A stretch of 64,000 nucleotides of DNA. Source: Fusobacterium sp. JB019. GTDB taxonomy: Bacteria > Fusobacteriota > Fusobacteriia > Fusobacteriales > Fusobacteriaceae. The stretch is taken from NCBI GenBank assembly GCA_030673965.1, contig JAUTCN010000003.1:1-64000 (forward strand), in the 5' to 3' direction. Positions 16,067 through 24,854 of the stretch are shown piece after piece. Both the position numbers and the translations under genes were made by a program. The first letter of the stretch is position 1, and the number at the start of each line of letters is the position of its first letter. A model generated the notes under the pieces. It ran no database searches and was not told the DNA's origin. It saw nothing but the letters and a program-made list of their open reading frames with translations.

Positions 16067-17407
16067 ATGAACAGTTACATCAAAGAAGTTTACGATCATT
16101 TAGTTGAAAGAGCACCAGAAGAAAGAGAATTTCACCAAGCTGCCAAAGAAGTATTGGATTCTTTAGAAAAAGTAGTTTCTGAAAATGAAACAGAATATAG
16201 AAGAGTCGCCCTTCTTGAAAGATTAGTAGAACCTGAAAGAACAATTATATTTAAAGTCCCTTGGGAAGATGATAATGGACAAATGCATGTGAATAAAGGC
16301 TATAGAATTCAATTTAACGGTTCCATAGGTCCTTATAAAGGAGGATTAAGATTTAATCCAACTGTTAGACTTGGATTATTAAAATTCTTAGGCTTTGAAC
16401 AAATTTTTAAAAATTCTTTAACAGGTTTACCAATTGGTGGAGCAAAGGGTGGAAGTGATTTTGATCCTTCTTATAAATCTGACTCTGAAATTAAAAGATT
16501 TTGTAAAAGTTTCATGACTGAATTATACCGTCATATTGGGCCTTATATTGATGTCCCTGCTGGGGATTTAGGAGTTACTGGAAAAGAAATTGGATTTTTA
16601 TATGGACAATATAGAAGAATTAAAGGAATGTCTGAAAGTGGAGTTATAACTGGAAAACCAATATCTATTGGCGGAAGTTTAATTAGACCTGAAGCTACAG
16701 GATATGGATTAAGTTATTTTTTAAAAGAAATTCTTGATGATAATAATATAGATATTATTGGAAAAAAAGTTGCTATATCTGGTTATGGAAATGTTGCTTG
16801 GGGAGCTGCTTTAAAAATGAAAGAATTAGGAGCAAAAGTAGTTACTTTATCTAGTTCAAAAGGATATATTTATGTTGAAGAAGGTTTAACTAAAGAAATG
16901 ATTGACTATATGTTAGTTGTTAGAGCTGATTCAAATCAAAATCTTAAGGATTTGGCTGATAAATTTAATTTAAAATTTAGAATAGCTGGAAAGCCTTGGG
17001 AAATTCCTGTTGATTTTGCTCTTCCATGTGCTACTCAAAATGAATTAGATTTTGAAGATGCTAAAAAATTAGTTAATAACGGAGTTATTGCTGTATGCGA
17101 AGGAGCTAACATGCCTTGCACACCTGATGCAATTCACCATTTTGAAAAAAATAATGTTAAATACGGATGTGGTAAAGCTGCCAATGCTGGTGGAGTTGCT
17201 ATATCTGCACTAGAAATGTCACAAAATAGTATTAGATATTCTTGGACTGCTGAAACTGTAGATAATAAACTTATAGATATTATGAAACATATTTATTCAT
17301 CTTCAAAGGAAATGAGTTTAAAATATAATGTTACCTTGTCACAAGGAGCTAATATTGCTGGTTTCTTAAAAGTTGCTAATGCCATGCTAGTTCAAGGAGA
17401 TTACTAA
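16067..17407 (+). CDS. gdhA: Glutamate dehydrogenase
   Basis: A 446-residue hexameric-type glutamate dehydrogenase interconverting glutamate and 2-oxoglutarate plus ammonia. Visible: the YKGGLRFNP substrate loop (~89-97), the catalytic lysine in LPIGGAKGGSDFDP (~122-135), DVPAGDLGV, and the Rossmann GYGNVAWG (~239-246) followed by basic and Ser residues (LSSSKG) more in keeping with NADP(H)-capable small GDHs. The start has a near-perfect AGGAGG. Glutamate is a main fusobacterial carbon source through the hydroxyglutarate or methylaspartate routes, and this enzyme is usually abundant. A terminator follows at 17434. Confidence 0.95.
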   Translation: MNSYIKEVYDHLVERAPEEREFHQAAKEVLDSLEKVVSENETEYRRVALLERLVEPERTIIFKVPWEDDNGQMHVNKGYRIQFNGSIGPYKGGLRFNPTVRLGLLKFLGFEQIFKNSLTGLPIGGAKGGSDFDPSYKSDSEIKRFCKSFMTELYRHIGPYIDVPAGDLGVTGKEIGFLYGQYRRIKGMSESGVITGKPISIGGSLIRPEATGYGLSYFLKEILDDNNIDIIGKKVAISGYGNVAWGAALKMKELGAKVVTLSSSKGYIYVEEGLTKEMIDYMLVVRADSNQNLKDLADKFNLKFRIAGKPWEIPVDFALPCATQNELDFEDAKKLVNNGVIAVCEGANMPCTPDAIHHFEKNNVKYGCGKAANAGGVAISALEMSQNSIRYSWTAETVDNKLIDIMKHIYSSSKEMSLKYNVTLSQGANIAGFLKVANAMLVQGDY

Positions 17408-17433
17408 TAAATTCTCTAATCATCCTTAAATTT

Positions 17434-17474
17434 AAAAAGATTGATTCCTATATAATATAGTAATCAATCTTTTT
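17434..17474. terminator. Terminator after gdhA, probably bidirectional
   Basis: AAAAAGATTGATT pairs with AATCAATCTTTTT (13 bp) around a 15-nt loop, then a T-rich tail. It lies between gdhA (plus) and the SHOCT gene (minus). Confidence 0.8.
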
Positions 17475-17482
17475 TATTCTTT

Positions 17483-17698
17483 TTATCTTCTTTTAAGAAT
17501 TCTTTTTCTTTGTAAATATTCTTCTTCTGTTATTTCTCCAGTAGCATATAAATTATTTAATTTATCCATAACATCATATTTCATATTTCTTTTATCCTTA
17601 AAATTGAAAACAATCCATAAAAATAATAAAACAAATACTAAAACAGGCATAGAAAACCAATGTCCTCCAATTATATTAAAAATTCCACATTCATACAT
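17483..17698 (-). CDS. Small SHOCT-domain membrane protein
   Basis: A 71-residue protein: one transmembrane helix (~15-33, PVLVFVLLFLWIVFNF) and a C-terminal SHOCT motif (~44-71; LNNLYATGEITEEEYLQRKRIL). SHOCT is a short oligomerisation motif found at the ends of many bacterial membrane proteins. A GGAGG site precedes the ATG. It stands downstream of the FBPase gene by 67 bp but in the same direction. Function unknown. Confidence 0.8.
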   Translation of the reverse strand: MYECGIFNIIGGHWFSMPVLVFVLLFLWIVFNFKDKRNMKYDVMDKLNNLYATGEITEEEYLQRKRILKRR

Positions 17699-17765
17699 CT
17701 ATTTTCCTCCTTTAATTAATATGTTTTTTATTATATCCTATTTATGTGTCACCTTTGTGTCAATT

Positions 17766-19715
17766 TTAAGAATGTTTTTCTTTTATTATACCTTTTCTAT
17801 AAGCTCTTAATAATTCATATAAATCATTAATTTGAACTTGTAATTTTTTACCTATATCCGTATCTTTTACTTTTTTTCTTTCTAAAACTCTTTTTACTAT
17901 TCTTGTTGAAGAGTGGATATCTAAACATTCTGCTATTGCTTTTGATACATCTTTAAAAGGTTGATGAGAAACTAATTTTAATCCATAAGAATTATAAATT
18001 AAAGTATATCCAGCAAGCCCTGTTTCCCTTTGATAAGGTTTTGAGAATCCACCATCTATAACTATTAATCTTCCCTCTGCCTTCATTGGACTTTCTCCTC
18101 TTTTTTCTTTAACAGGTACATGCCCATTTATTATATGAGAAATATTAATATCCAAATCAAATTCTGCAAATATTTTTTCAATAAAACTTCTATTTTCATA
18201 TAATGAATAATAAGGGTTTTTAACTTCTTTATGTGTTTCTTCCTCAGCGATAAAGTATCTTTCAAATGTTTTCATAGCTGATTTTCCAAATAAAGGTGAA
18301 TCTTTTCCAAGCCATAAATAAAGCATGATATCAGTACATTGTTGCTTCATATCCTTATCTGTTTTATTAAAATATCCTTCTCTACAAATTCTATCAAGTT
18401 CTTCTAAATATGCTTTTCCAGAAAGTTCTTCTCCAAATAAATTAACTTTTATAAATTCTCCCTTTTCATCAACTGGAATACATCCGTGATATAGAAGATT
18501 AGAATTATATTTTAAAAACATACTTCCCTTAGCAAATAAAAACTTAACATGTTTTTGAAGCTTTTCACTATGAATAAATGTATGCTTTAATTTTTTTACT
18601 ATCTCTTTTTCTTCATCTGTTAGTTTATAAGGATCTTTTGGATCTATAGTTGGGAAATTATTATCTAACATCTTATATTCTTCCCCATCAATTTTTATAG
18701 TTCCTTCATTATAATTTACTTTATCTAATAATAATCTATCTTCCATTTCAAACTGTGGATTTCTTTTTATTAAATTATATTCTAGTTTAAACTGAATTAC
18801 TGATATAGCCTTATGCATTCTTGCCATCATAACTATATCTTCATCATTGGTTTCTTTTGGAATAAATTGTAAACATTCATCATTATAATATTTATTCATT
18901 GCAAACTTAGCCAAAGGTAATAAATTTATTCCGTAGATATCTTCTAATATATCTGTATTAGAATATCTACTACAAATTCTAATAACATTTGCTATTGCAC
19001 ATTCTTGACCTGCAGCTGCAGTCATCCAAAGCATGTCATGATTACCCCACTGAATATCAACATTATGATGATGCATTAATTTATCCATAATTAAATGAGG
19101 ATGAGGACCTCTGTCATAAATATCTCCAACAATATGTAATACATCTATTGTTAGTCTTTGAATAAGTTCTGATATTGCTATTATAAATTCTTTAGCTCTA
19201 TCTAACTCTATAATTGTATCTATAATCTTTCTAACATAATCTTTTTTATCAGCTGAATAATATTTTTCATGTAAAAGTTCTTGAATAATATAAGCAAATT
19301 CTGAAGGTAAAGCTTTTCTTACTTTAGAATCAGTATATTTAGAACTTACTACTCTACAAACTTCTATAAGTCTTATAATAGTAACCTTATACCAGCTTGG
19401 CATATCTGTTCCTTGTTCTTGAACAAAAGTTATTTTTTCTTCTGGATAATATATTACTGTAGCAAGTTGTCTTTTAAATGCCTCTTCTAATGTATCACCA
19501 TAAATATCTTGAATTTTATCCTTTATAACTCCTGAACCATTTCTTAAAACATGATTAAAAGCTTTGTATTCCCCATGAATATCTGTCAAAAAATGTTCAG
19601 TCCCCTTTGGTAAATTCATTATTGCTTTTAAGTTTATTATCTCACTTGTTGTGCTTGCTATTGTAGGGAAAGAATTAGATAGCAATCTCAAAAATTTCAA
19701 TTTATTTTCTTCCAT
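17766..19715 (-). CDS. fbp: Class III fructose-1,6-bisphosphatase
   Basis: A 649-residue Fbp3-type gluconeogenic phosphatase, the Mn-dependent form known from Firmicutes and unrelated to E. coli Fbp. It is a calcineurin-like metallophosphoesterase: FLTDIHGEYKAF (metal-binding DxH, ~44-50), HIVGDIYDRGPHP (GDxxDRG), QWGNHD (GNHD) and the C-terminal INGHVPVKEKRGESP (GHxP) with VIDGGFSKPYQ. I placed the start at the ATG at 19715, because GGAGG lies seven bases before it. The longer frame to 19736 begins directly at the stop of the previous gene with no ribosome site. Confidence 0.95.
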   Translation of the reverse strand: MEENKLKFLRLLSNSFPTIASTTSEIINLKAIMNLPKGTEHFLTDIHGEYKAFNHVLRNGSGVIKDKIQDIYGDTLEEAFKRQLATVIYYPEEKITFVQEQGTDMPSWYKVTIIRLIEVCRVVSSKYTDSKVRKALPSEFAYIIQELLHEKYYSADKKDYVRKIIDTIIELDRAKEFIIAISELIQRLTIDVLHIVGDIYDRGPHPHLIMDKLMHHHNVDIQWGNHDMLWMTAAAGQECAIANVIRICSRYSNTDILEDIYGINLLPLAKFAMNKYYNDECLQFIPKETNDEDIVMMARMHKAISVIQFKLEYNLIKRNPQFEMEDRLLLDKVNYNEGTIKIDGEEYKMLDNNFPTIDPKDPYKLTDEEKEIVKKLKHTFIHSEKLQKHVKFLFAKGSMFLKYNSNLLYHGCIPVDEKGEFIKVNLFGEELSGKAYLEELDRICREGYFNKTDKDMKQQCTDIMLYLWLGKDSPLFGKSAMKTFERYFIAEEETHKEVKNPYYSLYENRSFIEKIFAEFDLDINISHIINGHVPVKEKRGESPMKAEGRLIVIDGGFSKPYQRETGLAGYTLIYNSYGLKLVSHQPFKDVSKAIAECLDIHSSTRIVKRVLERKKVKDTDIGKKLQVQINDLYELLRAYRKGIIKEKHS

Positions 19716-19736
19716 AACATCCTCCAAAATAGTCAT

Positions 19737-20744
19737 TTAATTCATGACAACCTGATACTTCTTTATTTGCTCATCCATTTTTGCTTGATCTATTTCAGCA
19801 ACTTTCATTACTTCTTCGTTAAAGAATATTTCTATTTCTTGTTTTCCTTTAAATTTACAATATTTTGAAAATAAATTCTTAGCAAATTCTGTCTGCTCTT
19901 CTGATAAGTCTCCATATCCTATTATATATGGTCCACCTACACCTTTTCCTCTTATAAAGAATTTGCCAAGTGTTTTATGTTTTAAAATTTCTTCATTATC
20001 TGCTTTTGTTCTTCCAACAAAAAGGTATTTTCCTTCCCCAAATCTATAGAATCTAACTTTCTTTAATAAATCAAAAATTACTGCATTTCCGTCTTCTAAC
20101 AATCCATCTTTTTCTATTATTTTTAATCTTTTAGAATAAGCTGGATCTGTTAACAAACATCCTCCTGCTGGAGTTGGATAATCAACTAAACCCATTTCTT
20201 TTGCTAAAGCTATTTGTCTTACTCTTGATCTACCACTAATATCCATAAGTTTTTCTCTATCTACAAGTCCATCTATCTCTGGCTTGCTTAAAGGTAATTT
20301 TTTAGCAGATAAAGGTCTTATAATGATGTCACCTTTTTCTGATAATTTTTTTACTTTTTCTAAAGATTGTGAATTTTGAGACATTGGTCTTTGTCCTAAA
20401 ACTTCTCCTGATATTAAGAAGTCAGCATCATACTTTTCTAATAATTCCCCTGCAAATTTAAACATAAGAGCGTGGCAATCAATACATGGATTCATATTTT
20501 TCCCTCTTCCATATACAGGATTTTTTAATATATCCATATGATGTTTACTAAAATCAACATATTCTAATTTTACTCCTAATTGCTCGGCCATTTTTTCAGC
20601 TTTTTCATTTTTACCTCCAAAAAAATGAGATACAAAATTTAAAGCTATTACTTCAATTCCTTGGTCTTTAATTAGTTTTATTGCTAAAGCACTATCTAGT
20701 CCTCCTGAAAATAACGCTAAAGCTCTTACTTTTCTTTTTTCCAC
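19737..20744 (-). CDS. PP-loop ATP-pyrophosphatase, tRNA-thiolation-like (MnmA/ThiI-related)
   Basis: A 335-residue protein with an N-terminal PP-loop SGGLDSALA (14-22), which adenylates a substrate in tRNA-thiolating and amidating enzymes. A conserved GKNMNPCIDCHALMF with CxxC (~80-94) and a second cysteine in TPAGGCLLTDP (~191-201) recall the two catalytic cysteines of MnmA-type thiolases. The C-terminal ~120 residues resemble the DUF814/NFACT-R-type domain often fused to this family. Annotated relatives carry loose names such as 'tRNA methyltransferase' or '7-cyano-deazaguanine synthase'; I cannot say which nucleoside it modifies. GTG start with AAGGAG upstream. It sits between sepF and fbp. 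Confidence 0.7.
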   Translation of the reverse strand: MEKRKVRALALFSGGLDSALAIKLIKDQGIEVIALNFVSHFFGGKNEKAEKMAEQLGVKLEYVDFSKHHMDILKNPVYGRGKNMNPCIDCHALMFKFAGELLEKYDADFLISGEVLGQRPMSQNSQSLEKVKKLSEKGDIIIRPLSAKKLPLSKPEIDGLVDREKLMDISGRSRVRQIALAKEMGLVDYPTPAGGCLLTDPAYSKRLKIIEKDGLLEDGNAVIFDLLKKVRFYRFGEGKYLFVGRTKADNEEILKHKTLGKFFIRGKGVGGPYIIGYGDLSEEQTEFAKNLFSKYCKFKGKQEIEIFFNEEVMKVAEIDQAKMDEQIKKYQVVMN

Positions 20745-20759
20745 TTTCTAAAACTCCTT

Positions 20760-21242
20760 TTATTTTAAATTAAACAAATTATTTTTGTTTTGTTTTTTTC
20801 CTCTATCAAAATATACATTCATATCCTTTGGTACAGATACGTAAACATTGGCACTGATATCTATTAATCTAGCTCCTTTAATACACATAGCTCCACTTAA
20901 AAAATCAATTATTCTTTGAGCTGTTTCTTTATCTAAATATTCTAAGTTTAAAGTTACAACCTTATCATTTTTTATATACTTTGCTATTTTTTTACAATCT
21001 TCATATTTTTTTAAATCTACTATAACACTTTGATAAGCTGATATATCTTCATCTCTTACTACAGTTTCTTTTTTCTCTACTTCTTTTTTTCTAAACATTT
21101 TTGTTTTATTATTTTTTATCTCTTCTGTTTGAATTTTTTCACTTTGGAAATCTACTATTCCACTTTCTTCATTATCAACATCAGAGCCACCCATACCAAA
21201 TATTTCTTTAAAACTTTCTAATTTATTTCTCTTTTTACTCAT
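20760..21242 (-). CDS. sepF: Cell division protein SepF
   Basis: A 160-residue SepF with the usual plan: an N-terminal amphipathic helix (~KLESFKEIFGM, residues 5-16), an acidic then basic low-complexity linker (to ~65), and the DUF552 core (~66-145). It anchors and bundles FtsZ at midcell. The start is set at the ATG at 21242, eight bases after GGAGG; the frame runs on to a GTG at 21251 that abuts the GGAG. YggS directly upstream repeats the ylmE-ylmF order of Firmicutes division clusters. A second, shorter SepF-like protein is at 241-561. Confidence 0.88.
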   Translation of the reverse strand: MSKKRNKLESFKEIFGMGGSDVDNEESGIVDFQSEKIQTEEIKNNKTKMFRKKEVEKKETVVRDEDISAYQSVIVDLKKYEDCKKIAKYIKNDKVVTLNLEYLDKETAQRIIDFLSGAMCIKGARLIDISANVYVSVPKDMNVYFDRGKKQNKNNLFNLK

Positions 21243-21259
21243 TATGCACACCTCCGTTA

Positions 21260-21958
21260 TTAGCTATAAAGTTTACTACCCACTCTTATAATTGTTGCAC
21301 CTTCCTCTAAAGCAATCTTATAATCATGGCTCATACCCATGGAAAGTTCACTAAGAGTTCCTTTGAAATATTTTTCATTTAACTCATCTTTTATTTCTCT
21401 TAATTTTCTAAAACTAGCTCTAATTTCTTCCTCATCATCTACATTTGGAGCCATAGTCATAAGACCTTTAATATTTATATTTTTTAATTTCATTAATTCA
21501 GGCAGTTCTTTATAAAAATCTTCTTTTGTATATCCCTCTTTAGATTCTTCTCCACTTAAATTTATTTCAATTAAAACATCTATTATTCTTCCAATTCCTT
21601 TAGCTCTCTTATCTACTTCCTGAGCAAGAGACATTCTATTTATTGAATGAATCATATAAACATAGTCTATAATATATTTTACTTTATTTTTTTGTAAATT
21701 TCCTATAAAATTCCAATTTATTTTATCTTTATCTTCTTCTAATAATTCTCTTTTGGCTTCTAATACCTGAACTCTATTTTCTCCAAAATCAAATATTTCA
21801 TTAGCCATTAGTTCTTCTAACTTAGGTTTATCCACTATTGGATATTTAGTAACTGCAACCAATTTAACTTTTTCTGGATATATAGAATGTTTCTTTATAT
21901 CTTCTTGTATTTCCTCAACTCTTTTAGTTATTGTTGCCAAAAAATCACCCTCTCTCAT
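21260..21958 (-). CDS. yggS: YggS/PROSC-family PLP homeostasis protein
   Basis: A 232-residue PLP-binding protein (COG0325) that buffers pyridoxal phosphate rather than catalysing a known reaction. The PLP-lysine is in LVAVTKYPI (K of VTK, ~38), with FGENRVQ (~76-82), WNFIGNLQKNK (~99-109), INLSGEESKEGY and LSMGMSHDYKIALEEGATIIRVGS near the end. The ATG at 21958 overlaps the hemW stop (ATGA). A TTG at 21940 with GAGGG upstream is an equally good start and gives a more family-like N-terminus. Neighbour of sepF as in Firmicutes. Confidence 0.93.
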   Translation of the reverse strand: MREGDFLATITKRVEEIQEDIKKHSIYPEKVKLVAVTKYPIVDKPKLEELMANEIFDFGENRVQVLEAKRELLEEDKDKINWNFIGNLQKNKVKYIIDYVYMIHSINRMSLAQEVDKRAKGIGRIIDVLIEINLSGEESKEGYTKEDFYKELPELMKLKNINIKGLMTMAPNVDDEEEIRASFRKLREIKDELNEKYFKGTLSELSMGMSHDYKIALEEGATIIRVGSKLYS

Positions 21959-23037
21959 ATAAATTTTTCAAATACATTATTAGCTAAAAGTACTCCTTTT
22001 TTAGTTAATACATATCTACCATTTACTTTTTCTAAAAAATTGTCCTTTTTTAGTTCTTTATATATTTTTATATATTTTTCTTCCATACTTGGAATTATAC
22101 CTTCTTCTAAAAGTCTTAAACCTAATATATGTCTATATTCTTCCAAAGAAACATTATCAACTACTTCTTTTTCTAATATTGGTTTTTCACCTATTAATAT
22201 ACTATCACAATAAGAATTAAATTTCATCTGATTTTTATACCTAACACCATTTAAATATCCTGAAGCTCCTAAACCGACACCTATATATTCTTCATTTCTC
22301 CAATATTTAGTATTATGCCTTGCTTCATAACCAGTTTTGCAAAAATTTGAAATTTCATAATGATGATAAGAATTTTCTTTAGCATATTTAATTATATATT
22401 CATACATGTCTGCCTCTAAATCATTGTCTGTCTCTCTATATTCACCTTTTTCTAATTTTTCATAAAATTTAGTTCCTGGTTCCCAAATCAAAGAATATAT
22501 TGAAAAATGTTCTGGATTTAATTGAATCAATTTTTTCATGTCTTCTTTTACATCTTCAATAGTCTCTTCTGGTAAGGAAAACATCAAATCTAAACTGATA
22601 CTTTGAAAGCCTATTTTTCTAGCCTCTTTATAAATTTTTATCCCTTCTTCTATATTATGAATTCTTCCCAATTTTTTTAAAAATTTATTATTAAAACTCT
22701 GAATTCCAATACTAAGTCTATTTATTCCAGCTTTTTTAAAATTCTTTATTTTTTCTTCATTTGCTGTTTTTGGATTTAATTCTAAAGTTACTTCTGCATC
22801 TTTTTTTATGTTTAGTTCCTTTAATATTCTTTCTACTTGTTCACCCTTTAAAAGAGATGGAGTTCCACCTCCAAAATAAACTGTGTCATAATCATATTTT
22901 GGATAAAGACGTATTTCTTCAATTAAATTTTCAACATATTTTTCAATCGTTTCTTCGTCACTTTTAAATGATAAAAAATCGCAATAATTACATTTTTTTA
23001 CACAAAAAGGAATGTGAATATATATTGCATCTACCAT
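21955..23037 (-). CDS. hemW: HemW-like radical SAM coproporphyrinogen dehydrogenase homologue
   Basis: A 360-residue radical SAM protein of the HemN/HemW family. The cluster motif is C12-x3-C16-x2-C19 followed by F21, the HemW pattern. YFGGGTPSLL (~55-64), GIQSFNNKFLKKLGRIH and ISLDLMFSLPEET follow, with a C-terminal HemN domain (~290-355). HemW is a haem chaperone and lacks the HemN oxidase function; the family is often misnamed. SD GGAGG four bases before the ATG. It opens a run hemW-yggS-sepF-PP-loop-fbp, just after the pgcA terminator. Confidence 0.9.
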   Translation of the reverse strand: MVDAIYIHIPFCVKKCNYCDFLSFKSDEETIEKYVENLIEEIRLYPKYDYDTVYFGGGTPSLLKGEQVERILKELNIKKDAEVTLELNPKTANEEKIKNFKKAGINRLSIGIQSFNNKFLKKLGRIHNIEEGIKIYKEARKIGFQSISLDLMFSLPEETIEDVKEDMKKLIQLNPEHFSIYSLIWEPGTKFYEKLEKGEYRETDNDLEADMYEYIIKYAKENSYHHYEISNFCKTGYEARHNTKYWRNEEYIGVGLGASGYLNGVRYKNQMKFNSYCDSILIGEKPILEKEVVDNVSLEEYRHILGLRLLEEGIIPSMEEKYIKIYKELKKDNFLEKVNGRYVLTKKGVLLANNVFEKFI

Positions 23038-23059
23038 ATTTCCTCCAATATTTTAAAAA

Positions 23060-23080
23060 AGAGGGGATATTATCCCCTCT
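23060..23080 (-). terminator. Terminator of the DUF374-metG-galU-pgcA operon
   Basis: AGAGGGGAT-ATT-ATCCCCTCT: a perfect 9-bp stem with a 3-nt loop and a T6 run on the minus strand. Confidence 0.88.
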
Positions 23081-23089
23081 AGATATTAA

Positions 23090-24814
23090 TTATAATGAAT
23101 CTACAAATTCAACAAATTGTTCACTTATTTGTTTTATTAGATATTCCGCTTCTTTTTTAGATCTTCCTTTTACATAAATATAGTATTTTATTTTTGGTTC
23201 TGTTCCTGAAGGTCTTACTGTTATTAAAACATCATCCTCTAATACAAACTGTAAAACATTTGATTTAGGAAGTTGTATTGTTTTTCTATGACAATTTTCT
23301 AAATCTATTTCGATTCCTTTTTTGAAATCTCTTAATGTAATTACTTTTTTACCGATTATGTTTTTTATTTCTTTTTCTCTTAGAACAGTCATAATCTTAG
23401 AAATTTCTTTTGCTCCATCCATTCCTTCTTTTACAACAGCTACTACATCTTCACCAAACCATCCATATTTTTTATAAATCTTATCTAATTCTTCAGCTAT
23501 AGAACTTCCTATACTTTCATAGTAAGCTCCAACTTCTGCAATTAATAATGATGCTACAACTGCATCTTTATCTCTAACATGAGTCCCTTTTAAATATCCT
23601 ATAGATTCTTCAAATCCAAATAAATAAGTTCCATCTATTTTACCAGTTTTAAATTCTTCTATTTTTTCTCCAATATATTTAAATCCAGTTAAGGTTCTAT
23701 AAATTTTTATTTTATATTCTTTAGCAATTTCATCTAACATAGGTGTTGAAACTATTGTAGAAACAACAGCACCATTTTTAGGAATATTTTTTGTATTTTT
23801 CAATATATAATCCATTAAAATCATTCCTAATTGATTTCCGTTTGGATATATCCATTCTCCAGATTTAGTTTTAACTGCTATTCCAGTTCTATCTCCATCA
23901 GGGTCATTAGCTATACAAAGATTTGCCCCAACTTTATCTGCAAGTTCTGTGGACAATTTAAATACTGTTTTATCTTCTGGATTTGCATATGAACAAGTAG
24001 GAAACATACCATCAGGAGCTTCTTGTTCTTTCACAACATTAACACTTTCAAATCCCATTTCAGAAAGGATTCTTTTAACTGGTCTTCCTGCTGTCCCATG
24101 AAGAGGCGAATAAACAATTTTAAAATCTTTTTTTCCTGGAATATCAACATTTATAGCTTCTTTTTTAACTTCTTCTATAAATCTATTATCTATTTTATCT
24201 CCTATAATTTCTAAAAGGCCTTTTTCTTTTGCTTCTTTTTCAGTTATCATTTTTATACTATTAAAATCTTCTACATGATTTACTGCTGAAATTATTCCTT
24301 TAGCTTGAGGTTCTACTATTTGTCCTCCAATATCCCAATAAACTTTATAACCATTATATTCTTGAGGATTATGTGAAGCTGTTACCATTACCCCTGATTG
24401 AGTTCCTAATTCTCTAACAGTAAATGATAACTCTGGAGTTGTTCTTAAAGATTCATATAAATATGCTTTAATCCCATTTCCTGCTAAAACTAAAGCAGTA
24501 TTCATTGCATATTCAGAAGATCCTATTCTACAATCATAGGCAATGGCCACTCCTTTTTTCTTTCCTTCTTCACCTTTTTTCTTTATTATATAATTAGCTA
24601 GACCTTGAGTAGCTTTTCTTACCATATATTTATTTATACGATTGGTTCCTACCCCTCTAATTCCTCTCATTCCAGCAGTTCCAAAACTTAAATTCGTATA
24701 AAATCTCTCCTCTATTTCTTTCTCACTTAAATTTTTTAACTCTTCTTTATCCTGAGAATCAATATAGTCTGACTCCATCCATAATTTATATGTTTCCATT
24801 ACCTTTTTTTTCAT
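23090..24814 (-). CDS. pgcA: Phosphoglucomutase / phosphomannomutase (PgcA type)
   Basis: A 574-residue alpha-D-phosphohexomutase. The active-site serine is S147 in TASHNP. The metal loop DPDGDR (~305-310), the sugar-binding loop GFEESIGY and the C-terminal phosphate loop RPSGTEPKIK are all present. It interconverts glucose 6-phosphate and glucose 1-phosphate. GalU lies directly upstream (40-bp gap), so together they make UDP-glucose. AAAGGAG precedes the ATG. Confidence 0.94.
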   Translation of the reverse strand: MKKKVMETYKLWMESDYIDSQDKEELKNLSEKEIEERFYTNLSFGTAGMRGIRGVGTNRINKYMVRKATQGLANYIIKKKGEEGKKKGVAIAYDCRIGSSEYAMNTALVLAGNGIKAYLYESLRTTPELSFTVRELGTQSGVMVTASHNPQEYNGYKVYWDIGGQIVEPQAKGIISAVNHVEDFNSIKMITEKEAKEKGLLEIIGDKIDNRFIEEVKKEAINVDIPGKKDFKIVYSPLHGTAGRPVKRILSEMGFESVNVVKEQEAPDGMFPTCSYANPEDKTVFKLSTELADKVGANLCIANDPDGDRTGIAVKTKSGEWIYPNGNQLGMILMDYILKNTKNIPKNGAVVSTIVSTPMLDEIAKEYKIKIYRTLTGFKYIGEKIEEFKTGKIDGTYLFGFEESIGYLKGTHVRDKDAVVASLLIAEVGAYYESIGSSIAEELDKIYKKYGWFGEDVVAVVKEGMDGAKEISKIMTVLREKEIKNIIGKKVITLRDFKKGIEIDLENCHRKTIQLPKSNVLQFVLEDDVLITVRPSGTEPKIKYYIYVKGRSKKEAEYLIKQISEQFVEFVDSL

Positions 24815-24854
24815 ATAGCATCTCCTTTCTGTCCATTTCCAAAACCTATAGTTC

